64,000 nt of DNA from Asterochloris sp. CNOR1 (Eukaryota > Chlorophyta > Trebouxiophyceae > Trebouxiales > Trebouxiaceae), in the NCBI GenBank assembly GCA_963969365.1, contig OZ017746.1, forward strand, positions 2,666,001-2,730,000, written 5' to 3'. The translations under genes were made by a program, and so were the position numbers. The first letter of the stretch is position 1; each line of letters starts with the position of its first letter. Below the pieces are notes generated by a model. That model was not told where the DNA came from, ran no database searches, and saw only the letters and a program-made list of their open reading frames with translations. Below are positions 10,026 through 21,557 of this stretch, in pieces.

Positions 10026-12809
10026 ATGCGCCTTACCATCTTCTGGGCTGTGCCTGACTGCCAGGCATGGACTTGTGACCGTGCGGTGTATGGCTGGGCA
10101 TTCCATACAGGGACCCGCTGGACTGTGGTTGCCTGTGCCATCATCAAACCCAACGCAGAGGTCCTTGACCGTCTAGGCGCTGCAAGGCTGTACTGGAGCA
10201 GTATCTGTCAGCAGACCAGCCTCAAGGAAGCACTTCCCAGCAGTTTAGGGACCTTTGTCTCCAGCACACGCGCTGAGCCAATAGCAGGTCCATCTGCAAC
10301 AGACACCAGCGCTGCCGCACATGATCTGCAGCTTTCGATTGCTATCGACAGCAGGTCTTGCAGAGGTGCCACCTTCAGCTACAAGGTAGCGTGCAGCCTG
10401 CAGGGCCAGCCAGTCAGGCCTGCCAGCTGCCGGCTGGTGCACCTGGCTGCAGCGCTGTCCAGCCCAGTGCATTACTGGCTGCCTGGCAGGCTCGCGAATC
10501 ACCAGCCGGCCACTCCTCTCACTAAAGCGCTGGCCCTCTGCAACTGCTGTGGCTGGCTGTCTTTCCAGCTGCAGTCACGCGGAGGTGTGCCACAACATCA
10601 GCCAGGGCCACTCCTACCTCTTCATGCTCCACGTGCAGCCAGGGGCTTGACAGCCCTCATCAGGAGCTCTTTTGCTGCACTCCAAGGGCCAGGTATGTCA
10701 ATGTACAATGCTGGCCCAGTCAATTTGGTGGCTTTCCAACTGCTCCGGGGAGGCCACACTGGTCTTGATACCAAGCCTCAAGCTGCAATTTGGAATTGTC
10801 CTGTCGGGGCACTGCAGGTGCTGATGCGGAGGCTTTGCGGGCCACAAACTCGGATATCAGGGTGGCCAATGCAGCTCAGCTCCGTGCCCACTCTGCGCAC
10901 ATGGCGAGCCTGATTCAGCGGGCTGCTGGCATGTGCAGTGGAGCTGTCCTGCTGTGGCACAGCCCACAGCTGTGTGCATGGGTGACCGCGACGGCTGCCT
11001 GGCTGGGGCAGCATGCCATTGCAGACACAGTCCACTGGCTCATGGGCGCACCTGCTGGTAGGCTGACCGGCTGCTAAGTGCCAAGGCAGAGAATTCAAGC
11101 GACATAGCTGATTGTGCCCGCCTGGATTCTCAATGCTTGACTTACCTACAGGGCTCAAAGTGCACACAGAGCTCAGCTTTCTGTTGGGCCGAGCCACGCT
11201 GTGGGTGCTGGAGCAGTCCCAGGCAGTGCTTGGCAGCTTCTTGCAGCCACAGCTGCCCGTACTCATGGGTGAGGGGATAGCATGGAGGCAGGGGCTGTCA
11301 TGGTAAAAATCAGTGCTGGCCAATGTGCAGGCTGGGGTTGAACACCAGAAGTCCTCCAGTCTGCTGCTGCTCTGCGGCCCAGCAGCCCCGGCAACATCCT
11401 GATCCTGCAGGGACCTGACTGGCATATGTCCTGCCGTGTCCCTTCAATGCCCCTGAGTGCTGCAGTGAAGGCTCCCGCATGGGTGTCTGTTCCCAAGCTA
11501 CAAGCGGAGATGCCGCCCTGAGCTCCACCTTCCTGGCTGCTGTGCAGCGGCCCTGGCCTGGACAAGTGTCCTGCAGGGCTTGGCAGGCGCCCTGGCCTTC
11601 CTGCACGACATCTGCGCTGTGCTGTCGTTGCCTGTGCTGGCACACTACCTGGGTGTGGCAACCCTGTACAACCGCCAGCAGCGCGCTACCAGGACCATGT
11701 GGCGCATGATGCGCGGCAAGAGGTAGGCATGTGGCATGCCTGGCTTCTGGACACACCTGGTGCTGGGCAGAGGGCGGTGCCCCTTCAAGCCTTGGGTGCA
11801 TCTGCAGCTGCAGCACCAACATTGGGGATGGCGCATGCAACCCTGGGGATGCACAGCTGCAGGGTTAGCTGGACGCACCACCCGCAGTCTGTCATGGCGG
11901 CTTGTCAGCCATGCTGGCCTGGCTGAATCCTCCATCACCCATCCAAGCTGCCCGCAGCTTGGCCAACAATGTTGTGGTCGCAAGTGCAAGCTGCCATGCA
12001 GGGATGCCCTGGATATGCTGCGCAGGCAGCTGCCCATTACTGCCTCCCGCCTGGCCGCCAGGCGGAAGGCCCAGGCAGCTGACTCCCAGCTGGAAGCTGA
12101 GCAGGTGGGGTTCAGCCCTGTAACCGTCCCAGTGTCACTGCAGCGTGCTGGCTTTCACTTGAGGGGCACAAACGTCACATCATCTGACACAGCTTGTGCC
12201 GTACACTAAAATCCACGGGCCACATGCCTGACGCATCTTGACTTGGCTGCAGACAGTGGTGGGCGTCCTGCTGTTTGCACCTCTCTTCTTCTTGCTGCCA
12301 ACTTCCTTGGTCTACTACCTCCTGGCCTGCAGCCTGCACCTGAGCTGCGCTGGTGTGCAAGCTGGTCTGCGGCTAGCAGTCCAGCTGCTGTTGCAGAACC
12401 CAGCCCATGCCATCTGGTGCTGGGTTGCCAGGCCAGGCGTGCTCTCAGGTGGGCACAAGTGTGCTTAGGAATCCTCCGGTTGTCCTGCAGTGTCTTCCAT
12501 GCTCAGTCTTGGACTGTGCCTTTGGAACAGTTGCAGTGCATCTTATGGGGCAGCTCTGTACTGAGCTCTGCTGTGCCTGCAGAAGACATCTTGTTTGAAG
12601 CTCTTGCACCTGAAAGTGCAGACCCTCATCAGTTTGAGGGCTGTGTGGTACCCAGCATGTTTGTGCTGCATGCCAAGAGAAAGAGACTGGACAGCATCCT
12701 CGCTGCATGGTTAAGGTCGAGCTTGGCGGCCTGTCAGATCTCCCAGGCTCCTTCTGCCCTGCTTCTAAAACTCTTCAAAGGTGAACTGATTTGTATGTCC
12801 TTTTATTGA
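10026..12809 (+). CDS. PIGQ: PIG-Q/GPI1, subunit of GPI-GlcNAc transferase
   Basis: The conserved Gpi1 core is clear and in phase. One exon ends IADTVHWLMGAPA, the next is GLKVHTELSFLLGRATLWVL...LPVLM, then ALAWTSVLQGLAGALAFLHD, ICAVLSLPVLAHYLG and TRTMWRMMRGKR. After a diverged RDALDMLRRQ...ADSQLEAEQ exon comes TVVGVLLFAPLFFLLPTSL and VYYLLACSLHLSC, then a tail EDILFEALAPESADPHQFEG to the stop at 12809. PIG-Q is a multi-pass ER membrane subunit of the complex that adds GlcNAc to phosphatidylinositol, the first step of GPI-anchor synthesis. The N-terminus (MRLTIFWAVPDCQAWTCDRA, then VYGWAFHTG) fits the family, but the exons between about 10190 and 10830 are only partly resolved; CHNISQGHSYLFMLHVQPGA near 10590 is one likely piece. 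The usual Arg-Val-Asp-Ser stretch before the last helices is poorly conserved here. Confidence 0.85.
12802..12807 (-). terminator. Candidate AATAAA poly(A) signal of RAD23
   Basis: On the minus strand AATAAA lies 54 nt past the RAD23 stop (12861). It overlaps the last bases of the PIG-Q coding region, whose stop is 12807-12809. Confidence 0.45.
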
Positions 12810-12860
12810 GGGTTCGAGACGCGCTGCATAGCAGTGGTGATGCCGAACGACTTGAATCAG

Positions 12861-15800
12861 CTAATCCTGGTTTTCAAACAGAAAGTTGGCTGCCAGCTGC
12901 TCGTTCTTATCGCAAGCCATGAAGGCCTGGAGGCAAGCATTCCTGTCAAACCCCAGTTGCTCAAGCCTGCTAATGGACTCCATCTCCTCAGCTGTCAACT
13001 CGATTTGCATTGGGGCACCCATGGCACCTGCATCAGTGCATGCAGGAGTGAGACACTATCACCACAGGCATGCTGCGCTCATCAGACGCAGCTGATGTCC
13101 CACCTTGCAGTAAGGCGGAACAACAGCTGCACCTGCATCTGCACCCAACCTTTTGGCAGCAAACCCTGCAGTGTCGAAGGCTATGCACTAAGGCTGCCAA
13201 AGGGGTCCCTCCAGCCCCAAGCCATGTAGACAGACAGTAGCCATGTATGAGGCTGTGTGGCAGAACACATGTACAGCACTCTGACAAGCAACACGGCATG
13301 ATGTGGCCAGGAGCAAAGACAGCAGTCTGACCTGCCCCACCCATCTGGGCAGCCAGCTCCTCCATGCTGGGCTCCCCAGGCGCCGCAGGCTCATTCAACA
13401 TGGCCAGGAACTCCTGCTGATTCTGGTTAATGGACTGCAGCAGCTGTGGGTTCTGCTTGCCCAGCTCCTGCAGCCACGCAGCACACATGCTCAGCAGCAG
13501 ATGTCACACAACGCATCCTGAGCATGGGCAGCCTCAAGCCATTGTTCTGCAAGACATGGGCAGCGCTATTGTTTGGACGACCCCATCAAAGCAGCCAGGC
13601 CACAGGCAACATGCCCACAGCAGCGTGCTCACAGATTCTTGAAAAACTGTGCATGCCCACCTGCAGCATGGGCTGCAGAATGCCAGGGTTGGCCTGCACC
13701 ACCGAGCGCAGTGCCTGAAACTGAGGGTGGTTGCGCAAGAACTCCAGACCAGCAGGGCCACCGCCGCCTGCTCCACGGCCGGCTGTGCTGCCGCCGCCTG
13801 CCCCGACCCCGGCCTGCAGGGGCACACGAGGGTTCAGGGAGGCTGACGTAAGTGCTGCAGCTATGTCACCGCGACCTCTGTCCAAGCCCTAGCATGCAGA
13901 GACAGATGGGCAGCCGGTAGAGCTGAGGCAAGTGAAACAAAGCTTTCATCCATAGAATACAGCTTTCTGCCAAGGAAGCCTGCTTGCCAGGACGCGCAGG
14001 GTGACTGCCGCCTAGCCCTTGAAATTTGGCATCTAGCTCAGATCGGTGCATCAATGGAGCGCATGTGCAGCAGAGGCTTGAACCAGGTACAAACAGGACT
14101 GATGTTTGATGTGCCATCCAAGACGAAGAAAATTGACCTGTTTGTGCAGGGCCAGATGCAGCAGAGTCGGAGGCTGAGTACTGGAGTTTAAGTGTGTGCA
14201 ACAGCAGATAGGCTGCTAAACTTGCCTGGGGGTTGAACATGTCTAGTGGCTGCGTGTTGGGTCCTGTTGGCTGCTGAGGCTGCTGCTGACCTTGCTGCCC
14301 CCCAGCGCCTGCTCCAGCCCCTGCACCTGCTCCAACCGTAGCTGCAGTGAATGATGGCCGATCAGGTTGCGGTATGAGCAAATTCATCAAGGTGACTTGG
14401 TACTGGGGGCATTGGTCTGTGATCTGGTGCCTGCCCTTGTGTCATGGCCAGGTCAGAGATGCAAGGGCAGGCAGCCCACATGCTTTGCAGGCGTCGCAAG
14501 CAGAGTGAGACTGGGTGGCAGCAGCATGACGGCTGCTGATGCTGACCCTGGCGCTGGGCTGCCTCCTCAGCGCCAGCAGGGATGCCCGTCATCAAGTACT
14601 CCACCGCCCTCTCTGGGTTGTTGAAGGCTGCCCTCATTGCCCGAACAACCTGGTCACGGTCGAAACCCATCTCCATGATCTGCACCAGGGAACACAGCAT
14701 ATCTGCAGTGGTGTTGAGCTGCAGCAGATCACAGAGGAAATCAGCACTGCAGCATGGTTGGCTTGCAAAGCATGTGCAGCAACTCTTGGGCGGTGGCCCA
14801 TGCTCTGAGAAGCAGGGCACAGCAGTTCAGTGCGGTTGCCTGGCTGTTGGGTGACAAGGATGGGCAGGAGCAGCAGTGTTAGAGGTCACAATGAGCATCG
14901 CTGCCTACAATTGCGTAGTGGGGGCAGTCAAGCACTCACCCCCTTTATGCTCTGCTCCAGGGCACTGCCTGTTGCCAGATTGGATGCTGCAGAGGCATAG
15001 GGGTCGCCACCTGCCGCTGCTGCAGTCTGGTCTGCAGAGGCGCTTCCAGCAGCAGCAGCTGGCGTCGCAGCAGCAGGAGCAGCACTTGCGGCAGGCCTGC
15101 AGGGGGACAGTGCCTCATCAGGGACCGCGCAGTCTTTAGATTCTGCAATGTGCACCTTCTTCCTGGGTGTTGGGCAATATGCAGGGTGCCATGATGCAGA
15201 ACCCACTGTGCAGCTCCTGTTGCTGTGGCCACAGCTGGCGGTGCGCTCACCTGCAGTGCAGGAATGGACTGCGATCAACGAAACGTGCCGTTTTTGCATT
15301 GCAAAGGACAGAGCAGAGTCAATAGCTGCCCGGCTTGAGCCACATCTGCCTTACCGCAGGAGCTGTGCTGCTTGCTGCCCCCGTGCCAGTGGAGGGCGCC
15401 GAGGCGGCGGCTGGCTTGGCAGCAGGGGCCTGCAGCCCAAAAGTTAGAGCTGCTTTCAGATCTCAAGATGCAGGTAAGGTCTTGTGCTGTGCACAGCTCA
15501 GCATTGTGCATGTTGCAGCTGCTCGCCTGCACTGTCCGGGAAGGTGAAGAGCGCGCTGTGGAACAGCCAGGCACTGGCAAGCAGATGCACACTGCACATG
15601 ATGCCAAGGGGTTCTAATGGCTTCGCCCAACCCACCTTCTTGACCATCACCACCATGAAGGTGTTTTCTGTGACCTTGTTTTCTGCCAGCGTGGTCTCAT
15701 CCTTCAGAACCTGCAGACATGGGCGGCACTTAGACCGCTGCCTGATGCCACACACAATTGCTGGGCTTCCTGATGCCGACAGTCTTCAGGGCACAGCACA

Positions 15801-16226
15801 GAAAGCCAGTGGAGATCGAGGTGGACCACATCTGTGCCAAAGCCAGGTGTGTGGCAGCATGTGGGCGCATCGGGACGCCTTGCTGGATCCCACCTTGCCC
15901 TGGAAGATGAGCATCTGGTGGGCTGCAGGGTAGGCTGTGCCCTTGTCCTGCTCAATCTTGGCCTTCAAGTCAGCAACCTGGATGGGCAGTCCCATGTGAG
16001 CCAACGCAGCATGTGATGCATGCAGCGGCCAGGCAGCTCAGGGGTTGGGATCGCACATGCCAGCATCAGTTGCAGGTTCCAGGGGTGTGGCGGGACAGGC
16101 TTACTGGAAAGGTCCAACCATGCCTCAGTGCAATCGAGCTGAACTCCAGGCAGGCATCACCTTGGTCTGCTCATCCACCTCCATGCTGAAGTTCTCGTTC
16201 TTCACTGTGCGTAGCGTGAGCTTCAT
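12861..16226 (-). CDS. RAD23: RAD23-type ubiquitin receptor / nucleotide-excision-repair protein
   Basis: The full RAD23 domain order is present. The ubiquitin-like domain comes from exons 16161-16226 ([20 protein letters not shown]), 15894-15977 ([19 protein letters not shown]) and 15636-15710 ([18 protein letters not shown], then VVMVKK). An Ala/Pro linker follows, with [23 protein letters not shown]1 is [19 protein letters not shown] (about 14530-14690). A GAGAGAG/Gln linker leads to the XPC-binding domain ([47 protein letters not shown]). UBA2 ([18 protein letters not shown]) ends at 12861. RAD23 delivers ubiquitinated proteins to the proteasome and stabilises the XPC damage sensor. The join between the 15355-15429 exon and the next one (about 14940-15090) is not in phase as I read it, so a small exon or a sequence error is possible there. 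Confidence 0.95.
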
Positions 16227-16504
16227 GGTGCCAACGCAGGCGTGCTCTATCTAGTCCCCTGTCAAGCTCCTGCCTGGAGCTGTTGATCTGATGGGAGCTG
16301 CAGGGCGCTGCAATTCTGCAGAAACGATTTACATCATAGGTCTGATTGTTAACAGGCCCATGTGACACCCTGTAACCTAAATCTAAGTCTCGACATCAAT
16401 TGTGAGGCTCCTAAAGGGGCACTCCTCAAGTACACACAGGAGAGACAGGTCCGCTGCTGCTGCTGCTGCTGCGAACACGCTGCTGCAGTCTCCCCGTCAC
16501 CACT
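16227..16504. other. RAD23 upstream region / left flank of LINE
   Basis: No gene seen. A CTG triplet run (about 16451-16470) is present. The exact 5' end of the neighbouring LINE and any target-site duplication could not be fixed. Confidence 0.4.
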
Positions 16505-17895
16505 ATGGCGAGAGATGGTCCTGTTCGCGCCTGCGCCGCGCAAGCTCGGTTGAGGACTCACGGCTGGACCCAGGCACTGAGGGATGGTGGTGCTGGCCGC
16601 ATGGCCGGTCCTGACTCTGGGAACAGGTCAGGGCTCCAGGCTGCTGCTGCCCCTGCTGTCCGGCGAGCACCACAGCCCACAAGATGCCGGCAGCAGGTCA
16701 AGCCCCCACAGCGGCAGCCTGGAGGCACCGTTGATGCCCTGAATTCTGCTCCTGCTGCTGCAATTGCTTCTTCAGTTGCATCACATGCACAAACTGCTGC
16801 CCCAGTCACCTCAGTTGCACCAGCTGCTGCCCCAGCTGCTCTAGTTCATGCCCCAGTTGCTGTAGTTGCACCTGCTGCTGCCCCAGTCGATGCTCAGGCC
16901 GTTTCGCTGCCCCAGTTTCAGTCTACTATGCTTTCAGAACACTCTGCACACCTTCAGGACCTCCAACGTCAGATGCAGTTCCTGAACAAGGACTTCCAGT
17001 GTCAGCTGCTCCAGCTACGGCAACAGCTACTGGACAGGGAGGAAGTCATCAGCCAGCTGCAGCACCAATTCATCAAGGTTCAGGAAGAGGTGCAGGGCAA
17101 CAGCCGGGGCTAGCTGCTCTTGGAGCACGCCGTGCGCACATGCCAGCGGCAGCAGGGCCAACAGCGGGTGCAGCCCTCCACCTCCCCCCCACTCCGGCAC
17201 ACGCCTCAGACACTGACACAGCCAGCCACACAGACCCCAGCACAGCCCCAGCCCCCAGTACAGCTACCAGTACAGCCCCAGCGCCGAGTACAGCCGTCAG
17301 CACAGCCTTCAGCCCAAAACACAGTACAGCAAGCAGCACAGCCACCACGCCCTCAGAGTGAGCTGACAGCGCTCATCCCCGGCTGGGCATGGCTGCAGCA
17401 GCCCGTCCAACAGCGCCCCATCGACATTGAGGAGGTGCCCCGCAGCGACATGGTACTGCCTGAGGAGCAAGAGAGGCGCAAGCGCAGCGCCAATGTGGTG
17501 ATGTATGGCCTCTCGGGGGAAAGCTCTGCATGCTTGAAGCAGGCAGCGGAGGAGGTGTTCCAGTCACTGAACCTGCACCACGCCAGACAGCATGTGGTTG
17601 CAGTGGAGCCCCTGCCTACCCAGGGTCCCCACCCCCCTGTGATTGTGCGTCTTGATGACCCTTACCGAGCACACGCCTGCTGCGCTCTAAGCGTGGCTTG
17701 CGGCGGCTCCCTGCACTTGCCAGGGTGTACATTGCTGAGCATCTCACCAGGATCCAACAGGCTGAGAAAGCTGCAAGGCAGCCCAGGTTTGATGCAGCTC
17801 GACAACTGGGCCGTGCCTTTTGGCGGGGCTGTGAAGTCATGTCGCACCGCAGAGAGGCCGCCCCTGGCTCTGCCCCTGAGGTCTTCGCCTGCTAG
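16505..17895 (+). pseudogene. LINE ORF1 (RNA-binding protein), broken
   Basis: The first part (16505-17113) is Ala/Pro-rich and then coiled-coil (SEHSAHLQDLQRQMQFLNKD, REEVISQLQHQFIKVQEEV), as in L1 ORF1 proteins. A TAG at 17111-17113 interrupts it; the same frame continues with a Gln/Pro repeat region and the ORF1-type motif RSANVVMYGLSGESS, then PPVIVRLDDPY. Near 17665 the frame shifts and goes on as ALSKRGLRRLPALARVYIAE, HLTRIQQAEKAARQPRFDAA and VFAC, with a stop at 17893-17895. ORF1 proteins bind the element RNA. Both lesions make this copy non-functional as read. Confidence 0.8.
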
Positions 17896-17934
17896 GGGTA
17901 CGGGGGCCGTGGCTTGCAACATCAATGCAAAATC

Positions 17935-19253
17935 ATGCAGTGGAACATGCATGGCGGCCTGGCCGGCAACAATAAGCATGATGCACTTGCTGTGCTTGCT
18001 GCAGAACACCCAGCCCTCATTTTGCTCACAGAAACGCATGCCAGCCAGTTTGACTATAGAGCGCCCAACTTGCAGGGATATGACTGCATTAGCAAGCCAC
18101 GGCCCCAAGCCCAGCAGGCGAGGCGGGGGCCGCCAAGGGGAGGCATTGCAGTTTTTGTTGCTGATGGCATCAGACAGCATGTTAAAGAGTGGAAAGTGGC
18201 TGATGATGGCACTTACGTCATCCTGGAGCTTGCTGCAAGACTGCTCCTGCCAGATGAGCGGACAGCATATCTGGCAGTGTGCTACGTCCCACCCAAAAAA
18301 GGCCGCCACGGCAACCTTGAGACATTTGATGACCTGCAGCGAGATCTGGCAGAGCTGCCCCTGGACAGCCCAGTCCTGACTGCAGGAGACATGAATGCCC
18401 ATACTGCAGGGTTGACAGACCTGTACCCAATGCAGGACATTCACAGTGATAAGGACTCGGGCTCTGATGACGATACTGAGCCCGAGGACTGGCCCGAAAA
18501 CTTTCTGACTGTGCCCCGCAGGAACATGCAACCCCCCAACACCAACAGCAACCACTGGGGCGAGGAATTCATCCAGTACCTGCAGGCCACAGGCCAAGCC
18601 ATCCTGAACGGCCGGGTACCAGGTGACCTCACCGGCAAGATCACCAGGCGAGACAAGCGGGGCCCGGGAAGCTTGCTTGACTACTTTGCTGCACGTGCGG
18701 CAGTGGCCAAGTATGTAGTGTCCCTGCAAGTGCTGGATGACCCCTCCAGCCTGCCGGTCCTCTGCTCAGACCACAACCCTGTCCTGCTCACCCTGACTGG
18801 AGGCAGCGTAGAGTGGGTAAACCCCCGACGCGCTGCCCCAAAAGGATTGAGCAACATCAGATACCAAGTGGGCACCCAGGGGAAGCTGCTTGCAAAGCTG
18901 CAGGCCGGACAGCAGACTACCTCACCCCGTGACTGTGCTGCAGCTGCCTACGAGGAGATCCTTGCCAGGGTGTCTGCTGCTGCAATGGACACATTCCCGC
19001 AACACAAACGGCCCTGCCAGGTACAGATGCCACCGTGGGCAGATGCAGAATACAGGCGGGTGAAACAGAGGCTGGCACGCGCCTGCCGGCCAATGCAAGT
19101 CTCTGCCTCTGAGCTAACTAGCCTGCAACACCAGGTGCAGGGTATGCGCAAGCACAAGAAGCACAACCACTTCAAAGCCAACAGTGCCAAACTTGAAGCT
19201 GCATGCAGGGCAGGGCACCAGTCCTTCTGGATACCCTTCAAGGTCCGGAAACA
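17935..19253 (+). pseudogene. LINE ORF2 endonuclease domain
   Basis: Starts about 40 bp after ORF1 at an ATG within KIMQWNMHGGLAGNN. APE-type endonuclease motifs are visible: QWNMHG, ILLTETHAS (catalytic Glu region), GGIAVFVADG, SPVLTAGDMNAH (GDxN) and LPVLCSDHNPVLL (SDH). A linker (KQRLARACRPMQVSASELTS) follows until the reading breaks at the inversion boundary at about 19254. The domain nicks target DNA for target-primed reverse transcription. It looks intact on its own; only the downstream RT is disrupted. Confidence 0.88.
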
Positions 19254-19649
19254 TGTGATGCTCCTGTAATTGGCCATGTCACATTTGTCACCAGTCTTGT
19301 GCACAGCCGTGATGATGCCCATGGATAGTGCATCAGGAATGTCACCCGCCAGCATAAGATTAAAAAGGTCAACATACTTGTCCAGCAGGGCCGGAGCTGC
19401 ATCCTTGAGCAGGTCTGCAGACAGGCCATCATGGCCCGCTGCCTTACCGCGCTTGGCCCGTCGCAGGGCTCTTTCAACCTCTGCGGCAGTGATGTCAGAA
19501 TTCAGTTGTGCCGCATCAGGGGCAGGGTCCCTGTAAGCTGGCAGTTCACAGGGGAACAGCTGAACAGGGGCACAGGCCGGCACCGTGCCATGTAGTTCCT
19601 GCATGTATGCCAGCTGTGTCTGGGCATTGACAAGGCATTGGGAGTCACA
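19254..19649 (-). pseudogene. LINE reverse transcriptase, inverted N-terminal segment
   Basis: This stretch codes on the opposite strand from the rest of the LINE. Read right to left it gives NAQTQLAYMQELHGTVPA, ITAAEVERALRRAKRGKAAG, HDGLSADLLKDAAPALLDKY, IITAVHKTGDKCDMANYRSI: RT motifs 0-2 (KAAGHDGL and the NYRSI block). The following RT motifs continue on the plus strand from about 19650. The edges carry TGTGA (19254-19258) and TCACA (19645-19649), an inverted 5-bp match. Confidence 0.88.
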
Positions 19650-21331
19650 CCGCCACTCAAAAAGGTGTTTGATTCTGTCCTAGAGTGCAGACTCACTACA
19701 TGGACAGAAGAGCATGGCATCCGAGCTGCCAGCCAGGCGGGATTTGGCCCTGACCAACGCACCAGTGATCAACACTATGTCCTCCACACTCTGCAGGACA
19801 AGTACTGCCGTGAAGGGGGACAGCTCCACTGCTGTTTTGTGGATTTCCGCAAAGCCTTTGACACTGTGCCCCGGGATGTGCTGTGGGCAGTGCTCAGTAG
19901 CATTGGTGTAGGTGGCCGCTTCCTGTCCTGCCTGCAGGCCATGTACAGCAAAGACTGTGCAGCAGTCAAGACAGTTGATGGCCTCAGCAAGCCCTTCAGA
20001 TGCCATCAAGGGGTGCAACAGGGAAGCCCATTGAGCCCAGCGCTCTTTGGTATCTTTGTTGACGCTCTGGAGCGTCTCATGCAGAGGAACTTTGGCCTCA
20101 ATGTGCCAGAACTTGATGGACATGCTGTTCCCCTGCTGCTATATGCAGACGACCTGGTGCTCATCAGCCGCTCAGCTATGGGGTTGCAAGGCCTGCTAGA
20201 CACATTGCATCAGTTTGCCGCAGACTGCAGGTCAGCATCAAGAAGACCGAGGTGCTTGTGTTCCAGCCGCGCAGGCCTGCGCTGGCCAGTCTGCCAACGC
20301 TTCACTACAACCGCAAGGCCCTGAAGAAGGTCCACCGGTTCAAGTACCTTGGACTTTCACTGGAGACACAGGGTGGATTCAGGGAGGCCATTGCACAACT
20401 GTGTGCAAGCGCACGCAGGGCTGCCTTTTCTGTGCGGCACCGATGTTGCCGGCAGGGCATCTCCAGCTTGGACTGCATCCTCAAGCTGTTCAACGCCAAG
20501 GTGCTGCCCATCCTGTCATACGGCTGTGAGGTTTGGTTCGGCACCTGCTGCAAGGACACAACCAAGCGGCGGTGGGCTGAGCCAGCCGAGCAGGTGCACA
20601 GGGATTTCCTGCGCGGCATCTTGGGCGTATCTCGGCGTGCACCTACCCCTGCTGTGTATGCAGAGTTTGGCGCATACCCGTTGGCTGTGCACTGGGCCAG
20701 GGTGGCGGCCCGCTTCCAGGTCCGTGCTCAGTGCATGGAGAATAACAGACCTGTGCGCTGGGCAGCCACATACTGGGGGGTCCCAGGCCCTGGCACAGAC
20801 GTGACTAACACTGAGGACATGGCTGCTGCAGCAGAGGTTTGCAAGTTCAAGGCTGGGTACAGCATCCCAGGGCCCATCCTTGTCCCTGAATACTTCCGTG
20901 AGGTGATGCTGCAGGAAGGCTTGGAGCCATACCTGCATCATGTCAAGATTGCCAACCACAGGCGGGCACTGGCCCGCCTAAGACTCAGTTGCAGTGAACT
21001 CAGGGTCTGCACAGACAGGATTATAAAGCCTGTGCGTCCACCCAGGGAGCAAAGGCTATGCCGCCTATGCTCCACTGGTGCTGTGGAAGATGAGTTGCAC
21101 ATCTTGACAAAATGCCCAGCCATGTCTGGTCTCTGTGCAAGCTGCCCTGAGCTCCAGCGAGAGCACAGAAATTTGGCCAGTGTGTTTGCAGGTTGCGATC
21201 TGCGCTCACTGGGCTGGTTCGCCTGCCAGGCCCTACACGAGCACAGCCGCTTGCTAGAGACCATGGGCCAGCCACTATGGCCTGCCGACTATGTACCACA
21301 GAGCAACCGCAGGCCTGGTCCCCGCCGATAA
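19650..21331 (+). pseudogene. LINE reverse transcriptase core and C-terminal domain
   Basis: Plus-strand RT motifs: PPLKKVFDSVLECRL, RAASQAGFGPDQRTSDQHYV, CCFVDFRKAFDTVPRDVLW (catalytic Asp), VQQGSPLSPALFGIFVDAL and the catalytic LLLYADDLVLIS. Near 20225 the frame changes and continues SIKKTEVLVFQPRRPAL, VHRFKYLGLSLETQGGF and LPILSYGCEVWFGTCC. A Cys/His knuckle follows (LCRLCSTGAVEDELHILTKC: C-x2-C-x9-H-x4-C), with the stop at 21331. Family, motifs and order are standard L1-type ORF2; the shift and the upstream inversion make it a pseudogene. Confidence 0.88.
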
Positions 21332-21410
21332 GTCCCTGGTTTGCGGAGTGACAGCTTGACAGGGTCATTGCGAAGTCTCCCTGTCAGCAACCTACTCTAT
21401 ATGCATGTTG

Positions 21411-21557
21411 TGCACAGCCCTGTGTGCTCGGCCCTGTGTGCTCGGCCCTTTGTGCTGAGCCTGTGTGCTCGGCCCTTGTGCCCAGCCCCTGTGCTCAGCC
21501 CTTGTGCCCAGCCCTGTGTGCTCAGCCCTGTGTGCCCAGCAGTTGTGCTCAGCCCAG
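21411..21557. repeat. Degenerate 14-15 bp tandem repeat at LINE 3' end
   Basis: About ten variant copies of a unit like CCCTGTGTGCTCGG / CCCTTGTGCCCAG follow the ORF2 stop by 80 bp. They probably form part of the LINE 3' UTR. Confidence 0.8.

Larger units (their letters stand above)
16505..21557 (+). mobile_element. Decayed L1-type non-LTR retrotransposon (LINE) with internal inversion
   Basis: The order ORF1, APE-type endonuclease, reverse transcriptase, C-terminal Cys/His zinc knuckle identifies an autonomous LINE of the L1 group; Zepp of Chlorella/Coccomyxa is a known algal example, but identity with it is not shown. The copy is dead: an in-frame stop (17111-17113) and a frameshift (about 17665) in ORF1, a ~395-bp inversion in the RT domain (19254-19649) and a +1-type shift near 20225. 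The 3' part ends in a degenerate tandem repeat (21411-21557). No poly(A) tail or target-site duplication was recognised, so both ends are approximate. Confidence 0.9.

Noticed and set aside
10026-10913. Single long 295-residue exon for the PIG-Q N-terminus
   Set aside because: The frame stays open but most of its middle lacks family similarity and other frames hold better pieces (CHNISQGHSYLF), so introns are more likely.
12811-12825. GGTTCGAGAC, a tRNA B-box-like match
   Set aside because: No A box or cloverleaf arms around it; it lies in the 52-bp gap between PIG-Q and RAD23 stops.
19502-19762. Separate minus-strand gene overlapping the LINE
   Set aside because: The minus-strand coding there is the inverted RT segment in another frame, not an independent gene.
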